The notes under the pieces are model-generated. The model did not search any database. It was not told where the DNA came from and saw only the letters and a list, made by a program, of their open reading frames with translations. The translations under genes were made by a program, and so were the position numbers. A stretch of 64,000 bases of DNA from Chryseobacterium populi (GTDB taxonomy: Bacteria > Bacteroidota > Bacteroidia > Flavobacteriales > Weeksellaceae): the NCBI RefSeq assembly GCF_000282115.1, contig NZ_AKJY01000003.1, forward strand, positions 1 through 64,000. Direction: 5' to 3'. Below are positions 36,718 to 46,001 of this stretch, in pieces (position 1 is the first letter of the stretch; every line of letters starts with the position of its first letter).

Positions 36718-37419
36718 TTAAAATTCTATCAAGGGCTTGTAAGTTCGGCCGATAGGAAGCTTTTTGCCATTGATCTGAATCATGTTGGCCGATTTTACTT
36801 CAATTTTCGATCTGGAGATAATGTAGGATTTATGAATACGGAGAAATAGATTGGGATTTAAACTTTCTTCTATTTTGCTGATCGGCATTTTGATGGTGAA
36901 GGTTTCTGCTTTTGTATGGATGCTGATGTATTCTCTCAGGCTTTCAATATAAAAAATGTCCTGCAGGGTTATTCTGATCTGTTTTTTCCCGCTGCTGATA
37001 AAAATATGGTCACGGTCTGCTATTTCGAGCAATGCATCCTCTACTTCCATCAGATGTTTAAATTTACCGGTAGCTGTAAGGAACCTGCTGTAAGGGATGG
37101 GCTTCATGAGGTAATCTACAATATCAAGCTCATAGCCTTCTAAAGCATATTGATGATAAGCTGTGGTAACAATCACGAAGGGCGGATTTTTTATTTTTCT
37201 CAGAAAATCAAATCCTTTTATGACAGGAAGGTTAAGATCCAGGAAAATGAGATCAACGTCATGGATGCTTAAAAGGCTGCTTGCATAAACGGCATCGGCA
37301 CATTTTCCTACAAGATTCAGTTCTTTATCCTGGGAAACGAAATTTTCGAGAATTTCTGCTGCAATAGGCTCGTCTTCTACAATGATGCAGTTGTATTTTT
37401 TAGATGCTGAATGGGTCAT
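36718..37419 (-). CDS. LytTR-family response regulator
   Basis: A 233-residue regulator. The receiver domain carries acidic residues near 15-17 (VEDEP), phospho-acceptor Asp61 (IFLDLNLPVIKGF) and a conserved Lys in YLMKPIP. The C-terminal LytTR DNA-binding domain (about 125-230) shows ITLQDIFYIESLREYISIHTK and FLRIHKSYIIS. It overlaps the upstream sensor kinase gene by 20 bases and precedes the SusC/SusD pair. Confidence 0.95.
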   Translation of the reverse strand: MTHSASKKYNCIIVEDEPIAAEILENFVSQDKELNLVGKCADAVYASSLLSIHDVDLIFLDLNLPVIKGFDFLRKIKNPPFVIVTTAYHQYALEGYELDIVDYLMKPIPYSRFLTATGKFKHLMEVEDALLEIADRDHIFISSGKKQIRITLQDIFYIESLREYISIHTKAETFTIKMPISKIEESLNPNLFLRIHKSYIISRSKIEVKSANMIQINGKKLPIGRTYKPLIEF

Positions 37420-38473
37420 TAAAGTCGATGGTTAGTTTTACAATATATCTGTCACTTTTATCCTCCACAATAAGCATATGGCCGGGATAAATTAATTCAA
37501 GCTGTCTGCGGATGTTTTTCAATCCTATTTTGGTTGAATTTCCGTTGGGTCTTTCTTCTTTGGAGTTTTCAATACAATATTCAAGGATTCCGTTTTTCAG
37601 TTTGATATCAATGCTGATGAAAGTATTGCCAAGACTTTCGGAAACTCCATGTTTAAAAGCATTTTCAACAAACTGAATCAAAATAAGAGGTGAGATTTCC
37701 TGTGTGGGATGATCAATGTTTTCATGAAAGTTTACGGTAAGATGACGGTGGCGGATTTTCTGAATCTGTATGAAATCTTTAATGTTTTCTATGTCTTTTT
37801 CAACGGAAATGCTTTTTTCTGCCGCTTCGTAGATATTGTACCTCATTATTTTTGAAAGCTGCAGAATGACATCGGGGGTTTCATCCGCTTTTTTCAAGGC
37901 CATTCCGTAGATATTATTGAGGGTATTGAAAAGAAAATGAGGGTTGATCTGGGCTTTCAGCATGGTGAGCTCCTGGTCGAGTTTCTCGGATTTAAGTTTT
38001 GAGATCTGATCTTTCAGCAGGTTTTTCTGTCTTGTAATTTCAATCCCGAATATCAGACCTACCATAAAAATAAGATCCATAAATGAATTGAATGCTACCA
38101 ATCCGTTAATGAATCCGGAAGGCTGTTTGCCATCCAGAGTTTCTATCACTCCGTAGATATGGGGATAAATAATATAGTGGGTAAAAAACCGGTGAGCCAA
38201 TACGGCAATAATAAAAATAATGATACAGAGAATATACTTCAGAAGCTTATTGATATTCAGCTTTTCGTAAACGTACAGTAAAGAATAAGCCAGTGGGATT
38301 TTAACCATAAAATATCCCAGCTCCAGAAAAAGAGAATTCTGAAGCCTTAGCTGCCATCTGAACTCCGGAAACTGATACCTTGACCAGTAAAAATCAAGAT
38401 AAACCTCCAGAATATAATACAATATCCAGAAGAGCAGATGAATAGATAATTTTGACTGTATATTGGGTTTCAA
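37400..38473 (-). CDS. LytS-type sensor histidine kinase
   Basis: A 357-residue membrane kinase with four transmembrane helices in the first 145 residues, a coiled linker, and the His_kinase motif LKAQINPHFLFNTLNNIYGMA (phospho-acceptor His179). The ATPase domain follows (LILIQFVENAFKHGVSESLGN, TKIGLKNIRRQLELIYPG). It is the first gene of the two-component pair and overlaps the LytTR gene by 20 bases. Confidence 0.94.
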   Translation of the reverse strand: MKPNIQSKLSIHLLFWILYYILEVYLDFYWSRYQFPEFRWQLRLQNSLFLELGYFMVKIPLAYSLLYVYEKLNINKLLKYILCIIIFIIAVLAHRFFTHYIIYPHIYGVIETLDGKQPSGFINGLVAFNSFMDLIFMVGLIFGIEITRQKNLLKDQISKLKSEKLDQELTMLKAQINPHFLFNTLNNIYGMALKKADETPDVILQLSKIMRYNIYEAAEKSISVEKDIENIKDFIQIQKIRHRHLTVNFHENIDHPTQEISPLILIQFVENAFKHGVSESLGNTFISIDIKLKNGILEYCIENSKEERPNGNSTKIGLKNIRRQLELIYPGHMLIVEDKSDRYIVKLTIDFNDPFSI

Positions 38474-38554
38474 GCTGAATATGATTTAAAATTACAAAGT
38501 AATACCTTTCAACTCAATATAAAAAGATAAAAGCTACGAAATCAAAGCATTTGT

Positions 38555-38950
38555 CTACAAACGACCCGTTTTTTTGCGGGGAAATGAAATACCAGGAAAC
38601 ATAAGATTTAAAAAACTGAAAATAAGCAGGAAATTAAATTCAACTCCGTTGGTACCGCCCCCTACTACAAACCAGCCGTTTTGCCAGTGAACGTAATAGA
38701 TCCCGAAAATAAAAATCAAAATATTGCATATGGCAACCGGCTTAATATATCGGTCTGACCAAAGCAACGGAACTGAAATCAGATGGGTTAATTTAACTGC
38801 CCAAGCGACATAAAGTCCAAGCGGTCTAAAGCCAATGCTGTTCAGAAACTGAAGCCCAAAATTGTTGACATCACCACTGAATATGGAAATCACACTATGC
38901 ATCAGCAGGATCACTGACAGCGCCAGACGAAGGAAGAAACTCTTTTTCAT
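38555..38950 (-). CDS. DoxX-like small membrane protein
   Basis: A 131-residue membrane protein. The start is placed at 38950 (MKKSFFLRLALS), since the 17 codons upstream look unrelated. It has four hydrophobic segments (LALSVILLMHSVISIF, YVAWAVKLTHLISVPLL, ICNILIFIFGIYYV, NFLLIFSFLNLMF) and the DoxX-like motifs RPLGLYVAWAVKLT and HWQNGWF. The function is unknown. Confidence 0.8.
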   Translation of the reverse strand: MKKSFFLRLALSVILLMHSVISIFSGDVNNFGLQFLNSIGFRPLGLYVAWAVKLTHLISVPLLWSDRYIKPVAICNILIFIFGIYYVHWQNGWFVVGGGTNGVEFNFLLIFSFLNLMFPGISFPRKKTGRL

Positions 38951-39236
38951 GAAATCAAAAATATGAAATCGGGAAAAGAAGAAATGAGTACAATATATCA
39001 ACGGCTTTTACGGGTATACAAAAGAGATTTTACGGGTATTGGGTTTAGCTTTCTTAACTGTAATGATTACATTTCTGATGAAAATATTGGCTTTTTAAAT
39101 AACAAAAGGCATAAAATATGCATGATTTTAATTAATTTTATTGGTTATTGCCATTATTGTCATTCTTTATAATATTATTACGGGCAGAAAACCTCTTGAT
39201 TGATAAAATTTGAAAAGTAAAACTAAAACGTAAACT

Positions 39237-39464
39237 ATGGCACAAGTGAATTTTAACGAAGACGATTTTATAAGAACGGAAGATGGTAATTATGAAATTG
39301 AGTATACAATAAATGAAATTGGATTAGGATCCAACTTAATTGTAGAAAGAAAGCAGGCAGACGGAAATTATGAAGTTGTGACTGCTGAAATAACAAGAAA
39401 AGATGACTCTGTTTTTATTGTCTGGAGTGAACCTTTCAACGGCAGACTTATTTTTGAAAAATAA
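39237..39464 (+). CDS. Small acidic protein of unknown function
   Basis: A 75-residue soluble protein that begins MAQVNFNEDDFIRTEDGN and is predicted to be all beta (YEIEYTINEIGLGSNLIVERK, SVFIVWSEPFNGRLIFEK). The start is clear and the codon pattern looks real, but I recognise no family. It stands alone between the DoxX-like gene and the alkB remnant. Confidence 0.6.
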   Translation: MAQVNFNEDDFIRTEDGNYEIEYTINEIGLGSNLIVERKQADGNYEVVTAEITRKDDSVFIVWSEPFNGRLIFEK

Positions 39465-39545
39465 ATAAACTTCCCTGCTTTTTAGTGGGGACTTTTATTT
39501 CAGGATTAAAAGGGTGAGATTATATTCACTTATTATATTTTCGTT

Positions 39546-41031
<1,486 letters not shown>

Positions 41032-41069
41032 TTAATGGTTCTTAAGGGTCTTTATATTGAAAATCCTAT

Positions 41070-41480
41070 TTATTCCTCTGCTAACCGGATCGATTTAATA
41101 GTAATAAAACAAGGAATGTTGACGGTTAAAGGTTGATCTTCTAAAGAGGGTTCGGAAAAAGCGGTAGTTTGAGTAATGATTCCGGTAACGGCTACTTTTT
41201 TACCTTCAAATTTTTCAACTTCCTCTTCCGGCCGTACTGATTCTTTGTGGTATGGAGGTAAAAGGTTTACCTCCATGTAATTGTTTATGACAATTTTATA
41301 GTGCCCGGAATGCCCGGCCATTCCTCTTTTTACCAATGTACTTTTTGTATAAGTACCGGTTAAGGTAACTTCTTTATTGTATTGTAAATCAGTGTTGTAT
41401 TGCATTTTGTCTGGTGTTTTTTTGAAATGGCATGCCATAACAGATATGAGCATGCAGGTGTACATTATTTTTTCGATCAT
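41070..41480 (-). CDS. Lipoprotein coupled to a DUF4157 cargo gene (possible immunity factor)
   Basis: A 136-residue protein with a short lipoprotein signal (YTCMLISVMAC, Cys near 17). The mature part looks OB-fold-like, with strands EVTLTGTYTKSTLVKRG, HYKIVINNYMEVNLLPP, GKKVAVTGIITQTTAF and VNIPCFITIKSIRLAEE. Its ATG overlaps the stop of the upstream DUF4157 cargo gene in ATGA, so the two are translationally coupled. A periplasmic or outer-membrane partner that protects the producer from the cargo is plausible but inferred only from position. Alternatively it is a structural accessory. Confidence 0.7.
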   Translation of the reverse strand: MIEKIMYTCMLISVMACHFKKTPDKMQYNTDLQYNKEVTLTGTYTKSTLVKRGMAGHSGHYKIVINNYMEVNLLPPYHKESVRPEEEVEKFEGKKVAVTGIITQTTAFSEPSLEDQPLTVNIPCFITIKSIRLAEE

Positions 41481-43069
41481 GTTTTTTCAATCGTCATGGT
41501 TGTTGGCTTGTCTCCATGCTGATGGGTATCATGATGCTGCTCATGAAAGGTCTGACCTTTTTTGGCGGCGGTTCCGTACATGGCGAAATCCCATCTTTCA
41601 TTTTCTTCATCTCCGTCTACCGCATAATTTTCCAGTGTAATGGTATCTTTCTGGTCATTGCTTTTCATTACGACCCCGCCCCAGTGGAAATTCCAGGTAT
41701 TTTCACCTGCATAATTGGCTCCGCCTGAAGACATGGTATATCCCTGCCCAACAGACGGACTTGCAAATTTGTTTATCTTTAAATATTTATCTACTTCTTC
41801 CCGCTTTGATTCGGACATATTATTGTAGAATTCCATCATGATATTTCCATATTCATCTATTTTGGCCCAATAAATTTCTCCTTTGGCTTTTTTATCTGCT
41901 TCTGTGGTTGCAGCACTGAAGGCTGCAGCTGCGGCATTGATTTCGAGTTGCTTGGCATTGGCTCTGGTGAATACCGCATTTATTTCTGTTTTTTGCTGTG
42001 CAGATGTTGATGGCATGGTGAGCCATTTATCAAGCATTTTTTTCATGATTTCTGCTTTCATCAGTGAAGGGGTTGTTGCTGCGGTTTTAGAGTCTGCTCC
42101 TGTCAATGCATCACGGTGGGTAGCTCCTCTTCTGTTGCCTCCCACTACTACGGCACAGCTGTTTCCACAGTCATCTGAAATTTTCATTGTATTTCCTGCT
42201 GTGCTGTTCTGTGTATTTTTAGGAGTAATTTTTTTAAGGGTTTTCTTATTGCCGGCGTGAGACACATTAAAGTTACTGCTTTCTTCCACCAACCTGATCC
42301 CTGATCCTACTCCTGCTAAAAAAACATTGGAGACCGCTGCTTTCCCGGCTTCGGCATATAAGTCATGATTAGGATATCCTACTTTAACGGCTGTGGTTAA
42401 ATCATCTGAAATCCTGTATGTATTCCCAACTGCCGAGCCTGCTGTACCGTTTGCATCGAGATACCTCTGAATACTTTTGTTGTGTCCTTGTTGTATGGTG
42501 TGGGTCAGCTCATGGGCCAGCAAATGTTTTCCTTTATCGGAATTCGGGCTGTATTTCCCTTCATTAAAATAAATATCATTCCCTACAGCAAAAGCCTGTG
42601 CATTGAGATCCCTGCTCATCTGTACCGCTTCATTTCCCGTATGGATCTTTACATTGGAAAAATCGGTTCCAAAGCTGTTTTCCATAAAGCTTTTAGTGCT
42701 GTGATCCATTGTGTTTCCGTTTCCTTTGCCGGCATTGATCCTGCTTTCTATATGATCCGGTGCCTGGGATTCTCCTGCTGTTTCTGTAGCAGAACGCTGG
42801 ATCATTGGCGTTATACTTTCTGCGAGAGGCTTCATCCGGAGCTTTTCTTCCTGTTCACAGGCCGCATATTTTTGAAGGGATATTCCTTTCTGTGCTATCT
42901 GAGATGAAGATCCCGGCTTACTCATTACCTGGTCTGCAACGCGGTCTGCTTCTGCTTCGTAGGAATCATTAGGTGAGCCTACACTCAGTTTTTTCTGAAC
43001 GACGGGTTTGAAAAAAGAAGTGTTGTTCTTTGGAGCAGCAGCTTTTTCATAAGATGTTAATTCTTGCAT
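41477..43069 (-). CDS. eCIS-core (DUF4157) cargo protein with cysteine-hydrolase-like C-terminus
   Basis: A 530-residue protein, starting at the ATG at 43069; a GTG eight codons upstream is less likely. Residues 15-60 form the eCIS leader (FFKPVVQKKL, EAEADRVADQVM). Residues 100-195 form the DUF4157 core with the metalloprotease-like HELTH at 186-190. From 200 the protein is unique. DDCGNSCAVVVGG (Cys301, Cys305), NFHWGGVV (His462) and TLENYAVDG (Asn481) fit a papain-like Cys-His-Asn arrangement, and the tail is His-rich (FHEQHHDTHQHG). There is no signal peptide. It lies between the deacetylase and a lipoprotein gene that its stop codon overlaps. Confidence 0.85.
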   Translation of the reverse strand: MQELTSYEKAAAPKNNTSFFKPVVQKKLSVGSPNDSYEAEADRVADQVMSKPGSSSQIAQKGISLQKYAACEQEEKLRMKPLAESITPMIQRSATETAGESQAPDHIESRINAGKGNGNTMDHSTKSFMENSFGTDFSNVKIHTGNEAVQMSRDLNAQAFAVGNDIYFNEGKYSPNSDKGKHLLAHELTHTIQQGHNKSIQRYLDANGTAGSAVGNTYRISDDLTTAVKVGYPNHDLYAEAGKAAVSNVFLAGVGSGIRLVEESSNFNVSHAGNKKTLKKITPKNTQNSTAGNTMKISDDCGNSCAVVVGGNRRGATHRDALTGADSKTAATTPSLMKAEIMKKMLDKWLTMPSTSAQQKTEINAVFTRANAKQLEINAAAAAFSAATTEADKKAKGEIYWAKIDEYGNIMMEFYNNMSESKREEVDKYLKINKFASPSVGQGYTMSSGGANYAGENTWNFHWGGVVMKSNDQKDTITLENYAVDGDEENERWDFAMYGTAAKKGQTFHEQHHDTHQHGDKPTTMTIEKT

Positions 43070-43093
43070 GGCTTTTAGTTTTTTTATTATCAC

Positions 43094-44137
43094 TCAGGGT
43101 TTATCAAAATTGGAACTTCCGCCTCCTAAAATTTTCACCTGGTTTTTGATGTATTGAATGAGGGTTTTCAAGTTATTTGCAGAGCCTTTCTGAATGTCAT
43201 GGTACAGAATGACTATTTTGGAAGATAAATTCTGGGCCCAGGGTTTCCATCCTTTGGATTTTGCAGTGGTCAAGCCTGTATCTAACCGCGCTTTAAGATC
43301 TGTAAGAGATAAGTCTTTCCCCTGATCCCCGTCTATATCCCACATGAGATTCTGAAGCCCAGTTTTAGCATAAATACTGGATACATCTTTATTAAATGCT
43401 CCTGTAGGAGGCCTTACCAAATCCGGATTCTTACCTGTTTGCGTATGGATATAGCTTTTGGCACTTTCAAGGTCTTTTTCCAAGGTACCGTCTTTGGCAG
43501 AGGTAGTATGCAGCTTATGATCTTCTTTGCTTCCGGTATGCACTCCAACAGTGTGACCTTCTGCCTGCATTCTTTTGACCAGTGCTTTTCCTACTGTATT
43601 GGCTCCTCTGTAGGATACTCCGGTCTGAATAAAGAATGCAGCTTTGATTCCTTCGGATTTCAGGTCATCCAGGACTTTTTCCGTAAGATTGGAAGATTTT
43701 CCCAATTCTGCAGCATGGGGCCCGTCATCAAAAGTCAAAGCAAATGTCGGTGAGGAAGAAGATGAAGGTGTTGCCGGGGAATCCGGAAGTTCTTTATCTT
43801 TTTTTGGGTTTTCTTTTTCTTTGGGCTTTTCCTGTTTTACTTTTTGTTTACCCCGCATTTTCACTCTCCAGAAAGTGGTTTCATTGCGTTCAAAGCTTTC
43901 GACTTTGTATTCTTTCCATTCTCCTTTTTCCTTAAGTTTCTGCATCCGGGCCTCAGCTTCTTTCCTGGTTTTGTAATATCTGGCTTTATCTCCGTCTTCA
44001 TCATTTACCCAGGGATTTGATGTTTCTTCTTTTTTGCTGATTTTTTCCGGAGATTTTTTAGCAAAGAAAGGAGTGTCTTCCTTATTTTTCTCGGGAAGAT
44101 TAGACGGGTTTCTGGAAAAAGAATCGTAATATTTCAT
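43094..44137 (-). CDS. NodB-type polysaccharide deacetylase in the cargo block
   Basis: A 347-residue protein. The C-terminal half (about 130-335) is a carbohydrate esterase 4 domain: motif 1 ALTFDDGPH (Asp137/138), motif 2 VGVHTGSKEDH (His200 and His207, spaced wider than the usual HxxxH), motif 3 RPPTGAFN, motif 4 MWDID, motif 5 ILYHDI. It would remove N-acetyl groups from chitin, chito-oligomers or peptidoglycan. Residues 45-100 form a small alpha/beta domain (ARYYKTRKEAEARMQKLKEK, FWRVKMRG) somewhat like SPOR. A charged linker follows. There is no signal peptide. The N-terminus has a TPFFAKK motif that resembles the cargo leader of the DUF4157 proteins. Confidence 0.88.
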   Translation of the reverse strand: MKYYDSFSRNPSNLPEKNKEDTPFFAKKSPEKISKKEETSNPWVNDEDGDKARYYKTRKEAEARMQKLKEKGEWKEYKVESFERNETTFWRVKMRGKQKVKQEKPKEKENPKKDKELPDSPATPSSSSSPTFALTFDDGPHAAELGKSSNLTEKVLDDLKSEGIKAAFFIQTGVSYRGANTVGKALVKRMQAEGHTVGVHTGSKEDHKLHTTSAKDGTLEKDLESAKSYIHTQTGKNPDLVRPPTGAFNKDVSSIYAKTGLQNLMWDIDGDQGKDLSLTDLKARLDTGLTTAKSKGWKPWAQNLSSKIVILYHDIQKGSANNLKTLIQYIKNQVKILGGGSSNFDKP

Positions 44138-44174
44138 TATTCTAAGTCAAAAATTGATATTGAATTCAAGCACA

Positions 44175-45305
44175 TTATGAAGCGCTGCAATTATCACTTT
44201 CATGGCAGTTTGAAAATGTCGGGGTTCTCCAGAAAGGCCTGCTGTAAATCCTCACACAGTCTCCCATCTGTACGGTGTTATAGAACTCATTCGACGAACT
44301 GCTTGCTGTAGAGCTGCTGTCTGCATCGGGAATTCTGGCACATCCTGCGGATTGATCACCCGGGATTAATGAAGGTGTTTCCGGTCTTGGATCACCATGT
44401 CTCCAAAAGTTGCTGTGGAAACCAAAATTGTCGCAATAGTTCACGAAATTAATTAATCCATGACTCGATAATCTCTGGAATCCCTTAATTGAATACAGGT
44501 GACACCAATCATTATTGCCTGCCAAACCGGCAGTACTTGGTCCGGTAATCACATGGTCATATTGATGCAACACTGAAGAACTTGTGCCATTCCTTTGATA
44601 GATCCTGATTGCATGTAAATTCAGATTAAGATGTATTTCCCTGTCTTTTCTGTTTGCAGTTCTGTAGGTACACGGATCAGTTTCCTGTTTTTGGAGTTTC
44701 CTTCCTACTCCTCCGGTTTGCTGAATCGTATGTGTGAGTTCGTGAGCCAGTAAATGTTTTCCTGAATCTGTATCCGGACTGTATTTTCCTTCATTAAAAT
44801 AAATGTCGTTTCCTACAGCAAAGGCTTGTGCATTGAGGTCTCTGCTCATGTGTACGGCTTCACTTCCTGTATGGATTCTCACACTGGAAAAATCAGCTCC
44901 GAAACGTTGTTCCATAAAGTTTTTGGTTCCGTTTTCCATAAGGCTTCCACTGCCTTTACTGGCATTGATCCTGCTTTCTATATGATCCGGAGCATGAGAT
45001 TCTCCGGTACTTTCTGATGACCGTTGAATCAAAGGCGTAATGCTTTCGGACAATGGCCTCATCTGAAGTTTTTTCTCTTCTTCCTGACAGGCTGCACATT
45101 TTCTCTGAAGCAAAGCTCCGGTATGGGCAACCTGTGGTGAGGAATCCGGCATTTTCATGACTTTATCTGCAACCTGATCTGCTTCTGCTTCATAAGAATC
45201 ATTGGCCGAGCCAATATTCAGTTTCTTCTGAAGATTCGGCATAAAGAAAGATGATTTCTGTTTTGAGGTTACAGCAGCTTCTTTGGGTTGTTTTACTGCT
45301 TCCAT
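44175..45305 (-). CDS. eCIS-core (DUF4157) protein with L,D-transpeptidase-like C-terminus
   Basis: A 376-residue protein without signal peptide. The leader (SSFFMPNLQKKLNIGS, EAEADQVADKVM), a KCAAC pair (Cys70/73) and the DUF4157 core with HELTH at 188-192 are close to those of the other cargo gene. The C-terminal 165 residues are unrelated to that gene and resemble the YkuD L,D-transpeptidase fold: LNLHAIRIYQ, HVITGPSTAG, FGFHSNFW (His297) and the active-site SAGCARIPDAD (Cys322, Arg324), then MGDCVRIYSRPF. Such enzymes cut or make peptide cross-links in peptidoglycan. Here it would be carried in the injection particle. Confidence 0.87.
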   Translation of the reverse strand: MEAVKQPKEAAVTSKQKSSFFMPNLQKKLNIGSANDSYEAEADQVADKVMKMPDSSPQVAHTGALLQRKCAACQEEEKKLQMRPLSESITPLIQRSSESTGESHAPDHIESRINASKGSGSLMENGTKNFMEQRFGADFSSVRIHTGSEAVHMSRDLNAQAFAVGNDIYFNEGKYSPDTDSGKHLLAHELTHTIQQTGGVGRKLQKQETDPCTYRTANRKDREIHLNLNLHAIRIYQRNGTSSSVLHQYDHVITGPSTAGLAGNNDWCHLYSIKGFQRLSSHGLINFVNYCDNFGFHSNFWRHGDPRPETPSLIPGDQSAGCARIPDADSSSTASSSSNEFYNTVQMGDCVRIYSRPFWRTPTFSNCHESDNCSAS

Positions 45306-45309
45306 ATCC

Positions 45310-45984
45310 TTAATTTATTTTTACCCCATTTGCTGTAATTTCTTTGGCCAGATCCCAGTTTTTATTGGTGATCTGGTCTTTAAAGCATTGTGTTCTGTAG
45401 ATCGTTTTTCTTAGTATCTGTCTGGAATGATTGGCCAGCCAGTTATGCCTGGTGTTGACATACTGGGTAACCCATTTTTCTTCATTTCCGCCATTCAGGG
45501 GAATATTTTCCGGAAACCTTTCTCTTAAAAAAGAAGGAACGCTTCCCGAATGTATAAAGCTGTCATAGATCACCAGCATGCTTAACGCTTTTGTAAACTG
45601 GTTTTTCTGGAAGAAATGATAGGCCGGCTGATAGTAAAGAATGTCAAAAAATTCATCCTGGCAGGCTCTCATCATGAGATCCTCACGGGCAGATTTTCTT
45701 AGCAGGTTTTTAAATTCTGCGTTATCCACCAGAGTCTGTTTTCCTATCAGGCTTACAAATTTTTTGAACTGCTCTGCAAAAAGGCCTTTTTTTGTAATAT
45801 ACATTTCAATCAGGGCTTTCAGGTTTCCCTGTTCGGTGGTCTGGCTTCTCCCGTAAGTGATCTGCCGGGTTCCGTTTTTGCCATCGGCATAAATGACCAG
45901 AGTGTCATACCTACCTTCTTTGCTTCCTGTCTCAAAAACATTAATCACCTGTAATATTTTTGATTTTTGTTGTGCTGTTATCAT
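45310..45984 (-). CDS. GH46-type chitosanase-like enzyme in the cargo block
   Basis: A 224-residue protein with no signal peptide, start at the ATG at 45984 (MITAQQKSK). The frame upstream of that is shared with the tape-measure gene. It follows the GH46 chitosanase pattern: VINVFETGSKEGRYD (Glu18 as the general acid), VIYADGKNGTRQITYGRSQT (Asp34 as second acid, Arg40), then RACQDEFFDILYYQPAYHFF, LSMLVIYDSFIHSG, NGGNEEKWVTQYVNTRHNWL and KNWDLAKEITANGVKI. It should hydrolyse chitosan or a related amino-sugar polymer. It sits 17 bases after the tape measure and is the first of the cargo genes. Confidence 0.82.
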   Translation of the reverse strand: MITAQQKSKILQVINVFETGSKEGRYDTLVIYADGKNGTRQITYGRSQTTEQGNLKALIEMYITKKGLFAEQFKKFVSLIGKQTLVDNAEFKNLLRKSAREDLMMRACQDEFFDILYYQPAYHFFQKNQFTKALSMLVIYDSFIHSGSVPSFLRERFPENIPLNGGNEEKWVTQYVNTRHNWLANHSRQILRKTIYRTQCFKDQITNKNWDLAKEITANGVKIN

Positions 45985-46001
45985 GATTATTCGTTTTTTT
46001 G

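Noticed and set aside
39002..39236. Small plus-strand frame upstream of the 75-aa gene
   Set aside because: It is AT-rich, lacks family resemblance, and overlaps the promoter region of the divergent DoxX-like gene. A short direct repeat TTTTACGGGTAT (39005 and 39029) was noted but is too small to interpret.
42482..42907. Plus-strand open frames opposite the DUF4157 genes
   Set aside because: These are shadows of the conserved minus-strand coding sequence.
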